DNA from: Pomphorhynchus laevis
Taxonomy: Eukaryota > Acanthocephala > Palaeacanthocephala > Echinorhynchida > Pomphorhynchidae
Reading direction: 5' to 3'
DNA: 64,000 nt
Assembly (NCBI GenBank): GCA_012934845.2
Contig: WNNJ02001604.1
Span: 19,445 to 83,444, forward strand
Numbering within the stretch: position 1 is the stretch's first letter; each line of letters opens with the position of its first letter. The notes under the pieces were generated by a model that did no database searches, was not told the DNA's origin, and saw only the letters and a list, made by a program, of their open reading frames with translations. Positions 11,265 through 21,900 of the stretch are shown in pieces. The translations under genes were made by a program, and so were the position numbers.

Positions 11265-13729
11265 AATTTAGCGGTTTGAATGGAGCTTTTTAGAGAAAAT
11301 GCTATTTTTTAAAAGTCAAGCAGGCATCCGAAACCTCATCGAGATAGCTTATTCTACAGATGATTGCTTCCGTTCATCTTTGACGTTTATTAGTAAAATA
11401 GTATTCTGATCGGTATGTGTTTAGCAGTTAACCGACATCAGCTTTCGACATATGCCTATATCATCGAAATCTATGACCATTGTTTTCATGCATGTTTGAT
11501 GCAATCTTAATAAAACAAATGCCAGATTTTGGAAAAGGATAAAAAAAACAATGTCGCATTTTAAAAACTTTTGATATTTATAAAGATGGTCTTATAATGA
11601 AAATTTAATTTTTCTATTATTTTGCCGCTAAATTTAAGCGATCTATAAAACTGCGATTATTCAAAACTCAAACAGACGGCTGAAACGTAATCAAGATGGC
11701 TCTTACTACTGATGAGTTATTCTGGTTATCTTTGACGTCTAGAAGGGACTAATAGTATGCTGATCGTTAGTGCTGACAAGTTCTCAACTAACATCAGCTT
11801 TCAACATATTGCCGTATTCTCTTAAAATCAATAAGCATGTTTATCATGCATGTTTGATGCAATCCTATGATAGCTATGCCAAATTCTTATAAGTTAGATA
11901 AAATGACACAATGAAGCATCATTATAACGCCATATATAAATAAAGACAATCTATTAAGCAACTTTTATGTTTACTATAATTTTGACGCTTAAATTAAGCG
12001 ATGTATGGAAAATGGTATTTTTAAAAGTCAAGCAGAGAGCCAAATCGTCATCGAAATGAATCATACCACTGATTTAGTCCTCGGACATAATTGAAGTTTA
12101 GACGTTACAAATAGTATGCTGATCGTTGACTGTTAACGTTTTTTTCTACGCTGCTTTCAACATTTTGACCAGTTTTAATCAAATGCTAGACTGATGTTAT
12201 TATGTAATTTCTGTAATACATATGACAAGCTTTTAAGTAACTTAAGGAATGAGACCATGACGCCACAAATAAATTGACCTTTATGAATAGAGATGGTCTG
12301 ATAAGCAAGTTTTTTTACTAGAATTCATCAGTTCGAATTAAGCTATTTATGGAAAATGCTATTTTTTCAAAATTTTAGCCGGCAGCCGACACGTCGTCGA
12401 GATGACTCATACTACACATTAGTGCTTTTGTTCATTTTTGATCCTTAGAAGTAACAAATAGTAATCTGATCAATAAGGGCTAACAAGTTTTTGCCCGACA
12501 GCAGCTTTTGACCCGTTTCAATGAAATGCTGGACTGTTTTTATTATGATTGTTTAATGCAATCTCACGATACACTTCATCGGGATGCATCATATCACATA
12601 TGATTGCTTTTGTTTATCTTTGACGCTTAGAAGTAACGAATAGTATTCTGATCGTTTTGGTAGACTTGTTATTACCTGATAGCAGCTTTAAAAAATTGCG
12701 GTATTTCATTGAATTTATGACCATTGTAATCATGCATTTTTGATGCAATCTTAATTTGACAACTGCCAAGGTTTTTTGAAGGATAATATAACTGCTCAAT
12801 AAAGGATCAGTCGAACGACTGTCAAATATAAAAATGATCTAATTAGCCAGTTTTAAGTTTACTACAAATTTGCCGCAAAAATTAAGCAATCTTTAGGAAA
12901 TGGTATTGTTTAAAAAGTCAAGTTCACAGCCGAAACGTCATCAAGTTAGCCTGTACAACAGAAAAGTTCTTTTGTTCATCTTTGACGTTTTAAAGTGATT
13001 AATAGTATGATGATCGTTAGTATTGACCAGTAATTATGGGACAGCAGCTTTCAAAATATTGCCGTACTCCATTTAAATCCATGACCATTGTTATCATGCT
13101 TGTTTGATGCAATTAGAATGATACACCTTCCAAATTCATTTGAATAATAAAAACGACACAATCCTGCATAAATTAATCGCTTGATATAAATATAGATAGT
13201 TTAAAAGGAGCAACCTTAATGTTTACTATAATTTTGCGCTAAAATTAAACATTTTTTAGAAATTGCTGTATTTTCAAAGAACAGGCAGATCTCAAAATAT
13301 AAATTAAAATAACTCATAATACTGCTTAGTGCTTTCAGTAATCATGGAAGTTTATACGTTACAAACAGTATGCTGATCGTTAACTGTGGACATTTTTTAT
13401 AAACAGTAGCTTTTAAGATTTTGGCATATTTCAATGAAAATGCTAGGCTGTTGTTATTACGCGTGTTCAATCCAATCTTAATGATACATATGACAACCTT
13501 TTGAATATATTTAAGAAATGATCTTATGACGCAACAAATGAATTGACTAATATGAATAGAGATTTCTGATAAGCAAGTTTTTTGTTTACGAGAATTTAGC
13601 AGTTTGAATTGAGCTATTTAGAGAAAATGCTATTTTTCAAAAGTCAAGCAGGCAGCCGAAACCTCATCGAGATAGCTCATACTACTGATGAGTGCTTTCG
13701 TTCATCTTTGACGTTAATAAGTAAAATAG
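11265..13729. repeat. Satellite array segment, 11.3-13.7 kb
   Basis: Satellite resumes in the F/G junction and continues G about 11396, A 11751, B 12113, C 12461, D 12638, E 13001, F 13366. It enters G at 13723, where the phosphatase LINE is inserted. No gene is visible. Confidence 0.92.
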
Positions 13730-13808
13730 CCAAATCAAAATTTAATAATTAAATAATACAAAAAAAAAATTTTAAGTTAAGTTAAGAAAAAAAACATTCT
13801 GTTTCAGT

Positions 13809-16502
13809 CTAGCAATCGTCGAGATCGACGCCGTTGTTATCGAAATCTTCATTAGATGTAGATGATGATTTATCAGAACTTATTAAGCAATTCTGGACGA
13901 ATTCTATTTTATCGACCAGTTTTCCACACGTAACAACCTTCATGCTTGAATATCTAGCTTTCATATCGACATTAAATTCCTTCGTGCTACAGCATTGATC
14001 TAGCATGTGATTCATTACTTCCTCGCATAGTTGATCAACGTTGTCATCATAAGTTAATATTGTATCAGAAGGCGTTGCCATTGTCGAATCTGGATGTGTA
14101 AGGCGTTTTTCTTGTTTTGCAGTTTCGATAACAGCAGATTTTAGATTCATAGAGGAATCTTCTTCCATAAAATCGATAAACTCCGATACACATTTAGGAT
14201 TGATCTTCATGTTGACATCGCAGAACGCTCGTATGATTGATAGGAAACAGAATCTGAGCTGCTCCGATGTTTGAATAAGCCCAGGACGTGCATTACGAAG
14301 ATTGTGTAAAATATTCATAAGTTGAGCATGAGAGTTACAACCTTCACTTGCTGCAAGTAGAGTGAGGACGATATCTGCAAAAGCAAACGTGCCACTTCTT
14401 CCGATACCAGCACTGCATTGAATAACTGTTGAGTGTTCGAAGACATGTTGACTTCGTAATATGCTAAGAAAACGAAGGAAATTTTCAGGGCAAGAGGGTT
14501 CGCCAAAGTCAGGCCAATCAGTATAATTGTAATGATGTATATCTCTTGTTTCGCCTGTATTGCTTTTTAGAACTTTTAAAATCCTCTCTACAAACGAGTC
14601 GTAATGTATTCCAGATTGAAGTTCAACAGTCATATCGATATCGTTCAAACGCATAATTGCCGTATCTTCCTCGGTAAGACCATCGATTAGTATATTTTCC
14701 ATAGTGCACTCCATTGTAAAAAACTGGAAGCATTTGGAACGGCCCTTTCCTACTAACTTATTCAGAATAATAATCGACCGAACGTTATCTCGCCAGACCA
14801 TATTCCAATAATGTGAGATCGTGTTCGACAAAGGGCCCTGAGAAAGTATGTATGATCGATTTGCAGGTTTATATCCAACAAAGTTAGCATTGATATACGA
14901 TGTTTGACAGTTTTTAAGCTTTACTAATATGCTGTCGACTTTTCCATTGCGTTCTAAAAAAGGATACGCAGTGTAGTTATATTCACCCGACTGTTCATAG
15001 TCGCGTTCCCATTTATTCGTAAGATTTAGATCTTTTAATTGACTCGGAGCAAGCCCGCGCATATTGGTGGGCATCTGTAATCCATAATCTTTTAATCTTA
15101 GGAATTCTCGAAAACCTTCACACTTTTTATTTCGGTTGATTTGACTGCATATGGATTTTGGTATTAGTTCGTCGGAACCTGTTGTCGTGTTCAGTGATAT
15201 GCGGGAAACACTGGCGGATGAAGGCTCCGTAGGCCCGCTTTCAGAAATATTTAATTCGCGGGCTTCGGCAACTGCTTCTTCGTCCGATTGGGGTAATTCT
15301 TTTTGGCGATCATCATTCGGACGCATATGTATTATCGTGGAGTCAAGAAAATTGTAATCAGCTGTTGAACTGTGAATGCAAACTTCGCGAGGTTCAGGAT
15401 GGCAAATGTTTGGATTTATTTGGTCGAAATATGGATGATAATTGTTTTCAATGCTCGATAGAAGGGCCTTTGCATTTCCTCGCATCAACGCGATTGAAAT
15501 ACGCTGAAACAGGCGAGCTGCTGCAATATCGTACGACATTGATGAACGAAGAGCTAAATTTCGAGCTATGCGCCTAACTACTTGCTCACCCTCTGGATTC
15601 CAGCCTCCGTAACACTCTAGCACAGCAGGGGTGAAGTTGTACCCTGCTTTGATCATTTGAGCCCGGTATTTCCTGTCTTTGACATTGGAGGCGTACTCAT
15701 TGGCAGAGAAAAGTTGGGTACGAGCGGCATGGCGGATGTAGGCCTTCTGTAGCGGGTTTGTAACCGCAAAATCCACTGCTTCCGGCGGATCTCCGTAAAT
15801 TAGAATATCAGCCGATCTTTCTCTGAGATTATTTATCAGGTTCGGGACTTCTCGTCCAACGTGCATTCCAGCCGATTGTGCAGCCTGAAAATCAATGTCT
15901 CGTATGCCATTATGACGTAGGCCTGTAAAACCTTCAAAAGAGCATGTTAAGGCATGGAAACCCATACAATCAGCTTTACGGTAACACCTACTGCACCTGT
16001 AGATTTTATCAGAAATGGGAATGCCCAGCCAGAAACGTATTAGGACAGAAAATTCGTTGTCGGTCAGCGCTAGACCAAGACTTTTGTTGGGTGTACATTG
16101 TAGCCAAGCATTTGCGTGGGGAGAGGACACTGAAAGTATTCGCGCTTTGTCCGCCTCACTCGATCTCGATTTTAACTGATCTAGCATGGCTGAGTCAATG
16201 AGAGAGGACAATTTTCCCTGTACTGTCGACACAACGAACTTAGTTGAAACTTCCTCTATTGCGTTTTTTGATGTGATGAATCCAGGAAAAGTACTAGCAT
16301 CCAGATCAAGAGAAGTTGCGACAGCTTGAGTGCTTGCTATAAAGGCTGCTGAACAGTGTTTCAGAGTACTTCTCAGACGGAGTCCGCCCATTTTTAGAGG
16401 AAGTTCAGCTTGCCACTTTTTCTTGGTTGAAAGTTGAACTGATGTGATTATTCCAAGTGCGCGCATAACTGCCTCGTCGAACCGATGGCAGAAGTCGTCC
16501 AT
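13809..16502 (-). CDS. Restriction-like endonuclease fused to PTP1B/TCPTP-like tyrosine phosphatase
   Basis: Seen: 897 uninterrupted codons ending in TAG. Residues about 168-188 carry a CCHC zinc motif (CSRC then HALTC), then RHNGIRD (about 196), EVPNL and RSADILIYGDPPEAVDF (about 233), fitting a restriction-like endonuclease. The LINE block ends at LMRGNAKALL (about 345). After an acidic/Ser linker, residues about 470-720 are a classical phosphatase: SYINANF (about 534), RSYILSQGPL, HYWNMVW, WPDFGEP with general acid D665, and QCSAGIGRSGTF with nucleophile C696 and R702, then PGLIQTSEQLRF. Wording around these motifs is closest to PTPN1/PTPN2. One oddity is that the usual His before the catalytic Cys is Gln. 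An about 130-residue tail ends NEDFDNNGVDLDDC. ATG 16502 is the first Met of the open part; the native protein probably began upstream with the RT. Confidence 0.92.
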   Translation of the reverse strand: MDDFCHRFDEAVMRALGIITSVQLSTKKKWQAELPLKMGGLRLRSTLKHCSAAFIASTQAVATSLDLDASTFPGFITSKNAIEEVSTKFVVSTVQGKLSSLIDSAMLDQLKSRSSEADKARILSVSSPHANAWLQCTPNKSLGLALTDNEFSVLIRFWLGIPISDKIYRCSRCYRKADCMGFHALTCSFEGFTGLRHNGIRDIDFQAAQSAGMHVGREVPNLINNLRERSADILIYGDPPEAVDFAVTNPLQKAYIRHAARTQLFSANEYASNVKDRKYRAQMIKAGYNFTPAVLECYGGWNPEGEQVVRRIARNLALRSSMSYDIAAARLFQRISIALMRGNAKALLSSIENNYHPYFDQINPNICHPEPREVCIHSSTADYNFLDSTIIHMRPNDDRQKELPQSDEEAVAEARELNISESGPTEPSSASVSRISLNTTTGSDELIPKSICSQINRNKKCEGFREFLRLKDYGLQMPTNMRGLAPSQLKDLNLTNKWERDYEQSGEYNYTAYPFLERNGKVDSILVKLKNCQTSYINANFVGYKPANRSYILSQGPLSNTISHYWNMVWRDNVRSIIILNKLVGKGRSKCFQFFTMECTMENILIDGLTEEDTAIMRLNDIDMTVELQSGIHYDSFVERILKVLKSNTGETRDIHHYNYTDWPDFGEPSCPENFLRFLSILRSQHVFEHSTVIQCSAGIGRSGTFAFADIVLTLLAASEGCNSHAQLMNILHNLRNARPGLIQTSEQLRFCFLSIIRAFCDVNMKINPKCVSEFIDFMEEDSSMNLKSAVIETAKQEKRLTHPDSTMATPSDTILTYDDNVDQLCEEVMNHMLDQCCSTKEFNVDMKARYSSMKVVTCGKLVDKIEFVQNCLISSDKSSSTSNEDFDNNGVDLDDC

Positions 16503-18390
16503 AAAATGGAAGTAACGTTTCTCATGTAAAATGCCACTCTAGGGGCTGACGCGCAGTGTCGCAGAAGCAAATAAGCTACATGAGCATCAGGAATTGATGT
16601 CACGAGATCTATATCGTGGAGGAGTTTGGGCATAACCTTTTCGAGCATGAACGACTTGACAAAATCAGGCGAGCCAATCGGACAACCAAGTAGTGAAAAA
16701 TTGCGACAACTCACAACTGTACAGGGTTGCTGACAAGTATTGTTGATGGATTGAATATCGTCTGTGTTTCCTATAAGTTCCGTCTTACCCAAATTAATGG
16801 ACAATCCAATCATTGAAAATTCTGAGGAGATAAAATTCAGTGCAAGAGCAATGGCATTTGGGTTGCCCCCAATGATGCCATCATCCAAATACCATTTGTT
16901 GAAATGAATGCCCTCCATATTGTTAAGCTGTGCAAGTACTGGGTGGATTGCCACAGAGAACAGTAGAGGGCCTAAGGGGTCACCTTGTTGAACTCCGGAT
17001 TCAGATTTTAGGTATTGCGAGCCTAAACGGAGATAAGTGGGGTGATCGTAGCACCAACGTTCTCACGCTGCCATTTGAGGAATTTGGGATTCAATTGCTC
17101 TCAAGAAAATACTCCTGTCAATAGTGTTAAATGCGTTCGACACGTCGATTTTTGCCCACGTCCAATTTCCCAATTCAGGCATATGTTCGTTCGTGCGGTG
17201 ATGGATTATGTTGTCAATGCCGTTCGGTGTTAAACGCCTATCTGTAATAGTCTGAGAATCGTTACGAACTCTCCTCTTAACTTGGAACAAACACACTTTG
17301 AGCATATTCGTCGGAGTGTATCTCCAATTGCAATGGGGCGAATACCTCCGTTTGGCTTTTCTAGAGCGATGAGGTTCGCGCCTGCCAAGAAAGGAGCAAC
17401 TTGTTGTGATAAATCACCTGCCACCATGTTGTTTATCAATTGCGTAAAGCGTGAAAGAAGTGTTCCTGAGGGATCGGCGGAAATGAGGTCCTGCAAGTGT
17501 TCGGGCCTCAGTCTAAGACAACCAGGCGATGATGCTGCGGGGAAAGAAAATACAGCGTCTTTTACGGTATCAATGTCAAAAAGAATAGGCTGACTATTAC
17601 AAAGGTATGAGTGATGTATGTCTTTACCCGCGGGGTGCAAGTGACCCAGCCGCTGTCGAACTTCGTTAGTGGGTGAAATATATCGGGACGAAGATAAACG
17701 TTGCATGGCCTTACTGTAATTACCCTGTCTTGCCAAATCTATTGACGACATCATTGTACTAGTGTGAGCTGTTTTTTTTGGAGAATTGAAGAATGGCAAA
17801 ACTTGATCGCGTATCTCTCCGAGCTCTCTAGATTCAATGTTATCTAGCATTCGAGATATACCCTGTAGAGTCGCGTTGCGGCGTCTTGAGGGGCGACCTT
17901 TGATATCTGACTTAATGAAGGCAATTTTGGCAAAACCGAGAAGGAGTGTCCAAGATGCGGGTGAACGATAATGCAGCGCATCAGCAATGAGTCTTGACAA
18001 TATTCGAGCATACCTGCTTCGAAGATTCCAGAGAATGCGTCAAAAAGTAGGCACTTCAGATTGCCATAATTCGCGAAGGAACGACAAGGTGATGTATGAC
18101 TCACTCACCGCGTCAACGTGAGCCTCAGTTGATGTATGACCAGACGTTTTAAGAAAGAGGTCATAATTAACACGCTTACTCTCCGGAAACAAAAAGTTTG
18201 TCGGCGGAACAGTGACGTTAGTAGTGGCAGCCATTGGAGTTGGCGGGAGAGACGATCCTAGGCATCGAGAACGTATTGGTCCGTGTACCTTTACGAGTCC
18301 GAGCTTAGTAATGGAAAAAACTCGCCCACAAACTGAACAAAGCGAGGAGGTATGTAAAGGGTGTAGATGAGGAATTGGGTTTTCTGACAT
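16500..18390 (-). pseudogene. Zinc-finger and reverse-transcriptase part of phosphatase LINE, broken
   Basis: From ATG at 18390 (MSENP) the frame encodes a CCHC zinc motif (CSVCGRVF, then H and C about 20 residues on), followed by a linker. A reverse transcriptase follows: FLAGANLIALEKPNGGIRPIAIG, WAKIDVSNAFN, GVQQGDPLGPLLF and KWYLDDGIIGG with both catalytic aspartates. Lesions visible: in-frame TGA at 18040-18042 and 17063-17065, a one-base loss near 17230 (between QIGV and TPNGI), and another near 16502 joining the RT thumb to the nuclease frame. The second TGA aligns to Trp in the related ubiquilin LINE (RWTSWCYG). Family knowledge: the zinc finger binds target DNA or RNA and the RT performs target-primed synthesis. 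All four lesions are also in copy 2, so they predate the segmental duplication. Confidence 0.88.
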
Positions 18391-18437
18391 GGCGTCGTTA
18401 TTGCAAACCACTCGATCGCTGAGTTATAAATTTACTA

Positions 18438-18801
18438 TCGTTGCTTACTGTCGTTGCTTACTGTCGTTGCTTACTGTCGTTGCTTACTGTCGTTGCTTAC
18501 TGTCGTTGCTTACTGTCGTTGCTTACTGTCGTTGCTTACTGTCGTTGCTTACTGTCGTTGCTTACTGTCGTTGCTTACTGTCGTTGCTTACTGTCGTTGC
18601 TTACTGTCGTTGCTTACTGTCGTTGCTTACTGTCGTTGCTTACTGTCGTTGCTTACTGTCGTTGCTTACTGTCGTTGCTTACTGTCGTTGCTTACTGTCG
18701 TTGCTTACTGTCGTTGCTTACTGTCGTTGCTTACTGTCGTTGCTTACTGTCGTTGCTTACTGTCGTTGCTTACTGTCGTTGCTTACTGTCGTTGCTTACT
18801 G
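18438..18801. repeat. 13-bp minisatellite in LINE 5' region, 28 units
   Basis: Twenty-eight uninterrupted units of TCGTTGCTTACTG (plus strand; CAGTAAGCAACGA on the element strand) lie just upstream of the zinc-finger start codon. Copy 2 has 25 units. The unit is not a multiple of three and is open in all plus-strand frames, giving spurious proteins. By analogy with tandem 5' monomers of mouse L1 it could be promoter DNA, but this is inference. Confidence 0.95.
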
Positions 18802-18958
18802 TAACTATTATTAATCGTAACTATTATTTGAAGTCACTAATTTGTTGAAATTGAGTTTTTGTATAAGGATGAATATGTAATTTGTGTAAGATGTTGTAAT
18901 TGTATTTACTTTAGATCTCAAATGTATGTTATTTTATCTCACACTTTTTTTAAGAAAA

Positions 18959-21900
18959 ACAGTATTCTGATCAGAACGTGTTTAGCAGTTAACCGATATG
19001 AGCTTTCGACATATGCCGTATTCCATCGAAATATATGACCATTGTTATCATGCATGTTTTATGCAATCGAAATAAAACAAAGGTCAGATACTTAAAGAGG
19101 ATAATAAAATAACACAATGTCGCCTTTTAAAAACTCTTGATATTAATAAAGATGGTCTTATAATCAGGATTTAATTTTTCTATAATTTTGCCGCTTAATT
19201 TAAGCGATTTATAAAACTGCGATTATTCAAAACTCAAACAGACAGCTAAAACGTAATCAAGATGGCTCATACTACTGATGAGTTATTCTGGTTATCTTTG
19301 ACGTCTAGGAGGGACTGATAGAATGCTGATCGTTAGTGTTGACAAGTTATTAACTAACATCAGCTTTCAACATATTGCCGTATTCTCTTAAAATCAATAA
19401 GCATGTTTATCATGCATGTTTGATGCAATCCTATGATAGTTATGCCAAATTCTTATAAGTGAGATAAAATGACACAATGAAGCATCATTATAACGCCTGA
19501 TATAAATAAAGACAATCTGGTAAGCAACTTTTATGATTACTATAATTTTGACGCTTAAATTAAGCGATTTATAGGAAATGGTATTTTTAAAAGTCAAGCA
19601 GAGATCCAAATCGTAATCGAAATGAATCATACCACTGATTAAGCCTTCGGACATAATTAAAGTTTAGACGTTAAAATTGTATGCTGATCGTTGACTGTTT
19701 ACGTTTTTATTTACAGCAGCTTTCAACATTTTGACCTGTTTTAATCAAATGCTAGACTGTTGTTATTATGTTTGTTTTATGTAATCTCTGTAATACATAT
19801 GACAATCTTTTAAGTAACTTAAGGAATAACACCATGAGTTCACAAATGAATTGACGTTTATGAATAGAGATGGTCTGATAAGCAAGTTTTTGTTTACGAG
19901 TATTCATCAGTTCGAATTAAGCTATTTAGGGAAAATGCTATTTTTTCAAACTTTTAGCCGGCAGCCGACATTTCATCGAGATGACTCATACTACAGATTA
20001 GTTATTTTGTTCATTTTTGACGCTTAGAAGTAACAAATAGTAATCTGATCAATAAAAGCTAACAAGTTTTTGCCCAACAGCAGCTTTTGACCTATTTCAA
20101 TGAAATGCTGGACTGTTTATTATTATGATTGTTAAATGCAATCTCGATGAAACACGTCATCAAGATGCATCATACTACACATGATTGCTTATGTTTATCT
20201 TTGACGCTGAAAAGTAACGAATAGTATTCTGATTGTTTTGGTAGACTAATTATTACCTGATAGCAGATAAAAAAATTGCCGTATTCCATTGAATTTATGA
20301 CTATTGTAATCATGCATGTTTGATGCAACCTTAATTTGACAACTGCCAAGGTATTTTGAAGGATAATAAAATTGCACAATAAAGATTCATTCAAACGACT
20401 GTGAAATATAAAAATGATCTAATTAGCCATTTTTAAGTTTACTACAAATTTGCCGCAAAAATTTAGCAATTTTTAGAAAATGGTATTGTTTAAAAGTCAA
20501 GCCCACAGCAGAAACGTCATCAAGTTAGCCTGTACAACAGAAAAGTTCTTCCGTTAATCTTTGACGTTTTAAAAAGATTTACAGTATGATGATCGTTAGT
20601 GTTGACCAGTAATTATGGGACAACAGCTTTCAAAATATTGCCGTACTCCATTTATATCCATGATTTTTGGTATCATGCTTGTTTGATGCAATTAGAATGA
20701 TTCACCTGCCAAATTCATTTGAATAATAAAAACCACACAATTTTGCATAATTTAAACACTTGATAAAATGAAAGATAGTTCAAAAGGAGCAACCTTAAAG
20801 TTTACTATAATTTTGCGCTAAAATTGAACAATTTATAGAAAATGCTATAATTTCAAAGACTAGGCATACCTCAAAAGATAAATTATAATAACTCAAAATA
20901 CTGCTTAGTGATTTCAGTAATCATGGAAGTTTAGACGTTACAAAAAGTATGCTAATCGTTAACTGTGGACATTTTTAATAAAACTGCAGCTTTCACGATT
21001 TTGGCATATTTCAATGAAAATTTTTGACTGTTGTTATTACGCTTGTTTAATCCAATCTTTATGATACATATGACAACCTCTTGAATATTTTTAACGAATG
21101 ATCTTAAGACGCAACAAATGAATTGACTAATATGAATAGAGATGTCTGATAAGCAAGTTTTTTGTTTACGAGAATTTAGCAGTTTAAATGGAGCTATTAA
21201 GAGAAAATGCTATTTTTCAAAAGACAAGCAGGCAGCCGAAACCTCATCGAGATTGCTCATACTACAGATGAGTGCTTTCGTTCATCTTTGACGTTAATAA
21301 ACAAAATAGTATTCTGATCGGTATGTGTATAGCAGTTAACCGACATCAGTTTTCGACATATACCGTATTCCATCGAAATATATTCCATTGTTATCATGAA
21401 TTTTTTATGCAAGCTAAAAAAACAGACGCCAGATTCTTAATAAGGATACAAAAAACCACAATGTAGCATTTTAAAAACTCTTGATATTAATAAAGATGGT
21501 CTTTTAATCAATATTTAATTTTTCTGTAATTTTGCCGCTTAATTAAAGCGATTTATAAAACTGCGATTATTCAAAACTCAAACAGACAGTTAAAACGTAA
21601 TCAAGATGGCTCATACTAATGATAAGTTATTCTGGTTATCTTATACGTCTAGGAGGGACTAATAGTATGCTGATCGTTAGTGTTGACAAGTTATTAACTA
21701 ACATCAGCTTTCAACATATTGCCGTATTCTCTTAAAATCAATAAGCATGTTTATCATGCATGTTTGATGCAATCCTATGATAGTTATGCCAAATTCTTAT
21801 AAGTGAGATAAAATGACACAATGAAGCATCATTATAACGCCTGATATAAATAAAGACAATCTGGTAAGCAACTTTTATGATTACTATAATTTTGACGCTT

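Larger units (their letters stand above)
13730..18958 (-). mobile_element. LINE with tyrosine-phosphatase cargo, copy 1
   Basis: This is a 5.2-kb non-LTR retrotransposon on the minus strand, inserted inside satellite monomer G. From its 5' end it has about 155 bp of AT-rich leader, a 13-bp minisatellite, a zinc-finger/reverse-transcriptase region, a restriction-like endonuclease fused to a protein tyrosine phosphatase, and an about 80-bp AT-rich 3' end. AAAATAG at 13723-13729 and AAAACAG at 18956-18962 may be a short, imperfect target duplication. The RT motif YLDDG, the CCHC plus RHN plus PD-type nuclease and the absence of an AP endonuclease place it among early-branching LINEs (R2/NeSL/CRE-like). 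The exact clade needs a tree. Confidence 0.92.
7690..19930. repeat. Tandem segmental duplication, left copy
   Basis: This block matches about 22380-32150 almost base for base, sharing rare satellite variants (for example TTTAACGCAATGTCACG and GATCTTCGTTAAATG) and the complete phosphatase LINE at the same site. The offset is about 12,252 bp once the ubiquilin LINE, present only here, is removed. That equals three satellite units plus one 5.2-kb LINE. The edges are estimated from where private variants stop agreeing (plus or minus about 100 bp). Confidence 0.85.

Noticed and set aside
8921-18390. Host ubiquilin and phosphatase genes or simple processed pseudogenes lying next to LINEs
   Set aside because: Each is in one continuous open frame with the endonuclease. 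The ubiquilin fusion recurs at two unrelated sites with LINE-type truncation, so the domains are part of the elements.
18438-18801. CRISPR-like array
   Set aside because: The 13-bp units are contiguous with no spacers, in a eukaryotic LINE. It is a minisatellite.
18389-18814. Plus-strand open frames encoding repeated VVAYCRCLLSLLT
   Set aside because: They come from the 13-bp minisatellite, which is open in all three plus-strand frames and lies antisense to the LINE leader.
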